Assembly (NCBI GenBank): GCA_034620365.1
Contig: JAQGEQ010000380.1
Location: forward strand, 3,224,001 to 3,288,000
Origin: Pegea sp. RAD2-039
Lineage: Eukaryota; Chordata; Thaliacea; Salpida; Salpidae
Length of the DNA: 64,000 nt
Direction: 5' to 3'
The notes beneath the pieces are model-generated. The model worked only from the letters and a program-made list of their open reading frames with translations, was not told where the DNA came from and made no database searches. Positions 55,875 to 64,000 of the stretch are shown here, in pieces. The translations under genes were made by a program, and so were the position numbers. Every line of letters begins with the position of its first letter. Within the stretch, counting starts at the first letter, position 1.

Positions 55875-58800
55875 ATGTCAAACATAGAGCTTTATACTGA
55901 GGTATATTTTGATTATTTGTACCTTTTGTTTGTTGAATAAAATGTTGTTGAAATAGAGAACAAGAATTTGGCTCCCTGATCCTGAGTTAATCTGGAGAGG
56001 AGCAAAATTAGTTAATAATTATAAAGAAGGTGATGAAAGTTTATCTGTTTTCTATGAAACTGCAGATGGTCAAGATGAGGTGAATTATTTTGTTGTAATC
56101 CTAAATTTGTGGTTTTATAAATATCATGTTTAACAAATCTTCAACAATATTTTTCATTTTTTATTTTATACTTTTAGCTTGTATTAGACCTATGAAAGAT
56201 AATTAAACACCATATGAAGAGAAATAGAAATAAATTATTTGTTTCTACTCATGATAAATTGAAATTTTTTAATAAACAAGTTTATACTTTTACTTTCACA
56301 TCAGTATTTTGAACATTACATAAATGCAATTGTTGTAAAATCTCTTTCACAGGCTAATGTTAGTGTAGTGAAGCTGCCCAAGTCAAAGGTGCTACCTTAC
56401 TTGAGAAACCCAGAAATTTTAGTTGGAGAAAATGATTTAACTTCTTTAAGTTATTTACATGAGCCTGCTGTTTTACATAACTTACAAATAAGATTTGTAG
56501 AGAAAAATGCTGTTTACACCTATTGTGGTAAGAACTAAAAACTACCAGCAATCTAATTAGTTTCAAAACTTGTTGTTTTCAGGAATTGTTTTGGTGGCTA
56601 TTAATCCTTATGACGAATTAGATATTTATTCTGATGATTTTATCCAACTTTATTCAGGGCGTAATCTGGGTGAAATGGATCCTCATATATTTGCTATTGC
56701 TGAAGAAGCTTTTAACCAAATGTCCAGGTAATCAACACTATTAGCTTCCAGAAAAAAATTTTATCAAAATATTTTTAAAAATGGACAGATATAACAAAAA
56801 TCAGTCGATCATAGTGTCAGGAGAATCTGGTGCTGGTAAGACTGTCTCAGCTAAATTCACCATGAGATATTTTGCAACTGTCGGGGGTACATCAAAAGGA
56901 GAGTCAAACGCAGAACAACGAGTCCTTGCGTCCAATCCAATCATGGAGGTAAGTAGAGCTCTTCTCATGAAATTAATTTCAAATTCATGTCGTTGCTAGG
57001 CAATCGGAAACGCAAAGACTATTCGAAATGATAACTCGAGTCGATTTGGAAAGTATATTGAATTAGGTTTTAATAAAAGATCAAATATAATTGGTGCAAA
57101 TATGAGAACTTACCTGCTGGAGAAATCCAGGGTTGTTTCACAGGTAACTACTTCTAATCTTAGTAATAAAGATCATTTGATGTTGATCTTTACAGGCTCC
57201 AAATGAGAGGAATTATCACATCTTCTATCAGTTGTGTGCTTGTTCAGATATGCCTCAATTTCAGCCTTTGAAATTAAGTCAGTTTTGTGATTCGAATTTT
57301 GAGTGAAATTTTCTCAATCTATTTTTTAGTGAGTGCTGATAAATTCGAATATACTCGAAATGGAGATTGCATGACGATAGATGGTGTAGATGACAAAAAA
57401 GAGTTTGTGGAAACTGTTCACTCACTTACTATGCTAGGTATAGTCGATAAAAGTTTATTGAAAATTAATAACTTCTTAATTCAGGAGTAAGCAGTCAATA
57501 TCAATCCTTAATTTTTCGAGTTTTATCAGCAATCCTGCACATGGGTAACATCGATATTCAAGCATCCAGCAAAGGACATGATTCTTGTACAATCAAGGTC
57601 GGTTGTCATGAAACTAGTGACCTTAATGATCTATTGTTCTCTTTAGCAAGATGATTACAGCTTGACTACAATGTGTGAATTATTAGGAATTGAACGAAAT
57701 CAAATGCTTCAATGGTTATGTCATAAAAAGATTACAGCAATGGCTGAGGTTGTTGTAACACCTTTGAAATTAGAGCAGGTAACTTCAAATGTTATTTGGC
57801 AACTTTTGATTGTATCGATTACTTGTTGACTTTCTTGAATTTCAGTAGTTCGATGGCTGCTAGTAATTCAACAAATTCTTAAATTAATTTAAATGAAATT
57901 GAAGTAATGTCATTAGGGTTTGTTTCTATCATGTCATCTCAGCCTTGTAACTTATTAAAATAAATTTGTTTAAAATCTTCAAACTTTTTTTCTTACTGTG
58001 CTGTTGTTACAAACCATTTTAAAAGTTTTCTTAGTAATCAAAAACTTTTCAAATATCCATAAAAATAATTAATTTTTAGTTCACTTTAAAGTTATTTGAT
58101 AAAAAACTGAAAACATTTTCTAATTTGTTTAATTTTAAACCATTGTCAGCAATTTTTATACTTTCATCAAACGTTTGGTCACGTGGTTTCATTTTGTTGC
58201 TGGTACTTCTCTCAATATAAACAAATAGAAGACTGCCATCTTTGATTCGCTAACAACTTTCATCTGCTGCAGGCTTTACAGGCTAGAGATGCTTTGGCCA
58301 AGCACATGTACTCTAAATTATTTGAGTGGATCGTGGACAAAGTCAATAATGCCCTGGTTACCTCATCGGTCCAACATTCATTTATTGGGGTTCTGGACAT
58401 CTACGGGTGATTGAATTGAGATTTTTGGTCGAATTTTAATCGAATTTTATGATTTTTTAGTTTTGAAACATTCCAAGTCAACAGTTTTGAGCAGTTTTGT
58501 ATCAACTATGCCAACGAGAAGTTACAACAGCAGTTTTGTCAGGTAAGGACCTCTTTCACATCTTCATCTTGTCTTATCTTCATCTTTTGTAGCATGTTTT
58601 TAAACTTGAACAAGAAGAATACATCAAAGAAGAAATAGAATGGAAATTTATTGATTTTAAAGACAACCAACCTTGTATTGCTTTAATCGAAAACAAATTA
58701 GGAATTCTTGATCTTCTAAATGATGAATGCCGAGTAAGTTTGTTTCTAACAGAAGATGTTAGATTTGATGACGTCATCATGATCTAGATGCCACGTGGTA

Positions 58801-61800
58801 GTGACAGCTCATGGGCTGAGAAGTTGTATTCGAGACATTTGAAAACTTCGGAATATTTTGAGAAATCAAAATTATCAAATACTTCATTTTTTGTAAATCA
58901 TTTTGCTGATAAAGTCAGGTAAGATTTTGTTGACCTGTTTATCTGTTTAGAAGTTAATTGTTTCATTTTTAGATATGAAATTGAAGGTTTTCTTGATAAA
59001 AACCGGGACTCGGTGAATTCTGAGCAACTAGCTATTTTAAAAGCTAGTCAGGTTAGCTACTTATTATTATTTTTTTTAACATGTTTATAATTGATAAAAC
59101 TTCAAAACTAAACTAATACCTTGTAAATTTTTTTGCTGGAAAATTTGGCAACATTGAATCTACAGAAGGTAATTAGTAAGCATGTCTTTTGAGGTGTCCT
59201 CATCTTATTTCAATCACAATTCACTCACTTTCTAATTTAGTTGTAAAAGAGTCACTGAGTGAAGAGATGACATTTGTGACACGCTTTTATTAACAAAAGT
59301 TTAACAATATTTTCATTTGTGTGTTTTTATAAAAGTGTACATCAATATTCAAGATACTTTTTTGTTTTATTTTAATTATTATAAAGTTTGTTTGTAAGTT
59401 GAAAGTGTTGGTTAGTTAATATAAAAAAAGAAATTTTTCTGGTTTATAATATTCACCTAAAAATTTGTTGGTTTTGTACTTCCTGTTTGTATTCTGTCTA
59501 TCAACTTCTGGTTATTAAGCTTAAAAACTCCACCTAACCAATATGCTTTTGACATTTAATGCATGATTTAATCGCATTATAGTGTTTCAACAGCATGAAA
59601 CCTGTGCAAGTTTTATTTAAAGACTTTTTATCAACTTGATTGTATATTTTTTTATCTAAAAATAACTTGAATTAGAAAATGTTTTAAAAAATAAGTGATG
59701 CTTCATCTAGTTGGTGAATTAACTGTAAATTGTGATTAGTATGCTCTCGTTGCGGAGCTATTCGTGGAAACTGAATCCAACACATCAAAAGATATAACCG
59801 CTGGTATTGATAGAAAAGGCACAAAGCGTGTAACTATAACCTCATCAACAACAGCACCATCTAGTGGTCGTGCTGGTCGCAAAAAAGAAACTAAAAAAAC
59901 AGTTGCTAGTCAGGTAATGAGAAACTCCTGAATAAACATTTGAACAAAAAATTTAAATAAATTTTTTTAGTTTCAAGAATCTTTAGGAAGTTTAATGAAG
60001 ACATTAAACTCGACAACACCTCATTATGTGAGATGTATCAAACCAAATGACTTCAAACTATCCTTCACGTCAGTACTTCATCTCAATTTCAACCTCATCA
60101 TCTTGTTTTATCACTAGGTTCGAACCTCGTCGAGCTAGCCAGCAGTTGAGGGCTTGTGGGGTTTTGGAAACTATCAGAATTAGTGCAGCTGGTTACCCAT
60201 CTAGATGGAACTACAACGAATTTGTCACTCGGTTGCTCACATCTACATCTTCATCAACATCTTCATCATTCATCTTTCAGATATCGTGTCTTGATGAAGA
60301 GTTCTGAATCCAAGGGTAATCCTCATCAGATCTGTGGCAAAGTTTTGGCAAGATTGATTCCTGATGACTCAAAGTATCAAGCCGGAAAAACAAAGATCTT
60401 CTTCCGAGCCGGACAAGTTAGAGATCTTTCTCATCTTCTCATCTGCTTTTATCTTATTTGATCTTTGAAGGTGGCTTTCTTAGAGAAGCTGCGTGCTGAG
60501 AAGCTCCGAAGTTGCGCAGTGATGATCCAAAGAAACCTGAGATGCTGGTTGCAGCGGAAGAGGTATCTGAAGATCTTAAATGCTGTCAAGATGCTCCAAA
60601 GAGTCTATAGAGGTCATCAAGCTAGGAGGTGAGGATCATTTGATTGATGAAGATCAGTTGGAGGTTTTATATTTCCTTGTTTGCAGTCTTGTCACAAATA
60701 TGAGAAGAAATGCTGCTGCTGTGAAGATTCAGGCAAAATGGAAGATGTTTATCGAAAAAAACAAATATCATTTGATCAAGACCTCCATCGTTGTCATCCA
60801 ATCATTCACGAGAGGATACTTAGCTCGTGTCCGATACAAGATCATGTTACAAAACTTCAAGTCCATCGTCATCCAGGTTCAATCATTAGATGTCACGATC
60901 TTTGTCTGATTGTTCAACTTCAGAAACATGTTCGTGGGTGGTTGGCGCGCAGATCCTTCAACAAAAGACTCAAATCGATTGTGATCATCCAGTGCTGCAT
61001 CCGGAGACATATCGCAAAGAAAGAGCTGAAGAAGTTAAAGGTGATTTGCTCTGAAATCGTAGAATTTCATTTCATCATTTACTGATCTTAGATTGAAGCA
61101 AGATCAGTGGATCATTTTAAGAAGTTGAATATAGGAATGGAGAATAAGATCATGGAGCTGCAGCGGAAGTTGGATGCTTCGGTAAGATCCTTTATCTGAT
61201 CTTTCTTATTCACTTCTTCCTGATCCTCATCTTGCTGATTATCTTTTTCCTAATCATTTTACTGATCTTCTTTCTGCTCCTCGTTCATTTACTCCTGATC
61301 TTTTTGATCTTCATCTTCCTGATCCTCATCTTCCTGATCTTTTTGATCCTCATCTTCCTGATCTTTTTGATCCTCATCTTCCTGATCTTTTTGATCCTCA
61401 TCTTCCTGATCCTTTTGATCCTCATCTTCCTGATCCTTTTGATCCTGATTTTGTTTTGTAGATGGCGGAAAGTGCATCGTTGATGACAAAAGCGAATCAA
61501 GTTGATCATCTGAAAGATCAACTTCAAGATCATTTAAGGGATGATCAGAAGATCAAAAATCTCTCGTCATCTGTGGAACAATTAGAAGAAGAGATAAAAA
61601 GATGTAAATCGGATGCAAATGATAAAGAGTCCAAGATGTTGATACAAGTTGAAGATCTGATGACAAAAGATACTGAAAAAGAAGATTTGATCTCTCAGCT
61701 ACAAGATGAAGTTTCAGAACTAAAAAGAGAAAGATCAACATTAAAAGAAGAATCAGAAAAACGAGAAGATCAAATCAGAGGTAAGATCAACCTCCAATGA

Positions 61801-64000
61801 TCAATCTCCAAAGATCACTTATCACTTGTGACGGTACAGATGCAAGTAAAGAAGAGTGGATGCAGGAAAAGATGAAGATGCAAGAAGAGATTGAAGAGAT
61901 GCAGAAGCAGATGTCTCAACAGCAAAAGGATCAGGATCTTCTACAGCAACGTTACGACAACTTGAAAGATGAACTGGAAATCGCGCGTCGTGACGTCATT
62001 CAGCGATCGTCTTTTGATGTTTGTTCCATTTTACTTATCGGTATCCAAGTGATTCATCTTGATTTTTCAGGATCAGGAGCTTCAGATGCAAGTAAACAAA
62101 CTGGAAGAAGAGAAGAAGAATATGGAGTCAAAGATGCCTTCTAAAGAAGAGCAAATTACTTCTCAGGTATTTTCTTCCCGATCTGCCGTTCCTAATGATC
62201 TCTGATCTTCATCTTACTCTGAAGATGCTACTTGAATCTCAAAATGAATGCCAAGATCTCAAAGAAGAAATGAGTAAATTAAGACAAAGTCTGACACTAG
62301 ATGGAGGTAAAGAGCTGAGCAAAGACAGCGCAGTATTCAAAGTAAGTGATGACGTCATCATCTGCGCTCGAATGTGACGTCATTATTGACGCAGGAGCTT
62401 TGTGAGAAAGTGGAATTGATGCAGAAGGAACTAGATGTTTATAAAGAGAAAGAAATTCATCGAAAGCTCAAGCAATCTTCAAATGACGTAAGTTTAGCAA
62501 TCACGCGACTAGATGACGTCATCTCATGTCTTGTGACGTTATCAGACTCGCTCAACGATGACGGATGCTGAGTTGTTGGGAAGTAGAAATCGAATGGAAG
62601 ACATCAATGTAGAAAAGTTAGAAAAAAGCGATTTGAAAACTGTTCTGGCCAAAGTTTATGATCACAACAGGTAAGAGGTTGTTAGTTCGAAATACCAGCT
62701 GGTTCGAAACATCAGCTGGTTCAAAACATCAGCTGGTTTGAAACATCAGCTGGTTCGAAACATCAGCTGGTTCGAAACACCAGCTGGTTTGAAACATCAG
62801 CTGGTTTGAAACATCAGCTGGTTCGAAACACCAGCTGGTTTGAAACATCAGCTGGTTTGAAACATCAGCTGGTTCGAAACATCAGCTGGTTCAAAACACC
62901 AGCTGGTTCGAAACATCAGCTGGTTTGAAACATCAGCTGGTTCAAAACACCAGCTGGTTCGAAACATCAGCTGGTTCGAAACATCAGCTGGTTTGAATCA
63001 TCAGCTGGTTCGAAATATCAGCTGGTTTGAAACATCAACTGGTTCGAAACTGATTAAAATATCTTTTTAGAATTTTGGAAGTTGAACTGGAAGCGCAGAG
63101 AAGAGATCATGAAACGGAAGTTGAAGATTTACGGAAGAAGTCAAACTTGAAGATTTCAACCATCAAAAAAGTTGTGTTGATGTTTATTAAATCAACTATT
63201 TAATAACCAACTGGTTACCAACAGAACAGTAACTTTGATGTGGCTGGTGATTTAGATTTCCACCAGGTAGAAATGACACGATTGAACCATGAAAACAACC
63301 AACTACAACAACAAGTAGAAGCTTGTGAAAGTACCATCAAGAAACTTCGGCGCCAACTGAAATTGTATAGCAAGAAATTAAATGAAGGTCTTTACCTCCT
63401 TATCACGTCTCGATGTCATCTACAACTCATCTATATTGTTTCAGGAGCCAATCAAGAAGGTTTATTGGGAGCTGATGAGGATCTGGTGCCAGTGGCAGTT
63501 ACTAACCATCCAGTTCTACGTCATAAAGATTCGGTGACGTCATTAGGAATGCTGCAGTATAAGTTTGGGGATGAATTCCACATCGTAAAACAGATCATCC
63601 ACGGTAAGAAGATCAAGTGATCCAAGTAGATGATGGATGTTGTGTCTTGCAGAGTATCCACCACCCGAAGGCACAGAACTTCCTGGCCTACAAGCTTATC
63701 TGCTTTTTAAATTACTTCGATTTGCTGATTACAATAATGATGAAAGGATGATCAAATCTCTTCTTCAACAGATCATCAGTGGAATCAAGACTGTTGAGAA
63801 GGTCTTAGAAACCTGCATCCAAATAGAATCTCATTTCTACTCTTTTCACAGAAACATGAAAACGACTTTGAATATATGTCCTTCTGGTTCTCAAATACCA
63901 ATATTTTTCTTCATAGTATGAAACAATACAGCGGTGATGACGTAAGTCCCAACCTCCAAGGACCCCAGATCCCAACTTGATTATTGTATTTAGGAATATG
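55875..64000 (+). CDS. MYO5: Class V myosin heavy chain, C-terminal dilute domain cut by right edge
   Basis: Class V myosins carry vesicles and organelles along actin. Thirty-four exons join in phase for about 1481 codons, from ATG 55875 to 63941, and a further exon opens at 63994. Motor: SELYT-like start (MSNIELYTE), P-loop GESGAGKT (56820), switch [16 protein letters not shown] (57007), switch II LDIYGFETF split by an intron at 58407, actin-binding [10 protein letters not shown] (60030), converter near IFFRAGQ (60400). Neck: six IQ motifs over 60471-61040, ending KKELKKLK as in vertebrate MYO5A. Tail: coiled coil from 61092 to about 63387 in several segments, then the dilute/globular cargo-binding domain beginning [13 protein letters not shown] and [18 protein letters not shown]. 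Loop 2 (59740-59913) is Lys/Ser/Thr-rich. Introns are mostly 47-61 nt, with AT-rich outliers at 57779-58272 and 59052-59739. The first half of the gene is AT-rich, the second clearly less so. Confidence 0.97.
61321..61445 (+). repeat. 24-bp intronic minisatellite in myosin V
   Basis: About five units of GATCCTCATCTTCCTGATCT plus TTTT, within the intron 61182-61461 just before its acceptor. The upstream part of the intron (61190-61320) is a looser version of the same CTGATCTTCATC-rich sequence. The array makes the intron about 280 nt instead of 50. Both strands are open because the period is a multiple of three; the antisense reading (KDQEDEDQ repeats) is not a gene. Confidence 0.9.
62683..63050 (+). 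repeat. 17-bp intronic minisatellite in myosin V (CAGCTGGTTCGAAACAT)
   Basis: Within the intron 62671-63070, the 17-bp unit CAGCTGGTTCGAAACAT repeats about 21 times in perfect register: CAGCTGG recurs every 17 bp from 62696 to 63019, then once as CAACTGG at 63036. The variable positions are C/T in TTCGAA/TTTGAA, C/A in TTCAAA and T/C in CAT/CAC. Each unit therefore holds two palindromes, CAGCTG (an E-box) and often TTCGAA. The array fills nearly the whole intron, which is 400 nt against the usual 50. Confidence 0.97.

Noticed and set aside
61285-61533. Antisense [16 protein letters not shown] repeat proteins
   Set aside because: By-products of the 24-bp intronic repeat in myosin V; the sense-strand exons on either side join in phase across it.

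Overview
This is a window of nuclear DNA from an invertebrate animal. It is AT-rich, every recognised gene is interrupted by GT-AG introns, and the gene set is metazoan: a motile-cilium protein (CFAP44), class V myosin, a PH-domain formin, a hemopexin-type matrix metalloproteinase, sphingosine-1-phosphate phosphatase, a mitochondrial ornithine carrier and ABCF2. The phylum cannot be fixed from sequence alone. Introns are either a tight class of about 46-61 nt or long and very AT-rich. I rebuilt exons by joining GT-AG sites in phase; for eight genes or gene parts the reading frame closes across all joins.

Layout, left to right. 1-5693 (-): the N-terminal part of CFAP44, running off the left edge, with a coding 30-bp minisatellite. 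8215-12033 (+): complete ABCF2. 15428-17882 (+): complete SLC25A15-like ornithine carrier. 18723-18844: possible orphan terminal exon. 19846-21373 (+): a small protein with an MGNCC N-terminus and a degenerate (pseudo)kinase domain. 24462-31380 (+): a formin with two PH-like regions, FH1 and FH2. 34680-37329 (+): sphingosine-1-phosphate phosphatase. 38478-39275: two candidate micropeptide ORFs. 39744-43234 (-): a multi-exon gene I do not recognise. 45353-45972 and 48344-48817 (+): a tandem pair of short secreted-peptide genes sharing a nearly identical 0.73-kb block. 49932-52514 (-): an MMP with no visible prodomain. 53787-53939: another candidate secreted peptide ORF. 55875-64000 (+): class V myosin, running off the right edge at the start of its dilute domain, with two intronic minisatellites.

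The genes do not form a pathway; each has its own exon set and orientation, and most are separated by 2-3.4 kb of AT-rich DNA in which I see little. Notable points are the secreted-peptide pair (the best candidate for an undescribed system, with up to three more tiny secreted or membrane ORFs nearby), the prodomain-less MMP, the tandem-PH formin, the pseudokinase, the unidentified gene, a strong excess of the palindrome TGACGTCA confined to gene bodies, and marked GC differences along single genes. I recognised no rRNA, tRNA or CRISPR locus.
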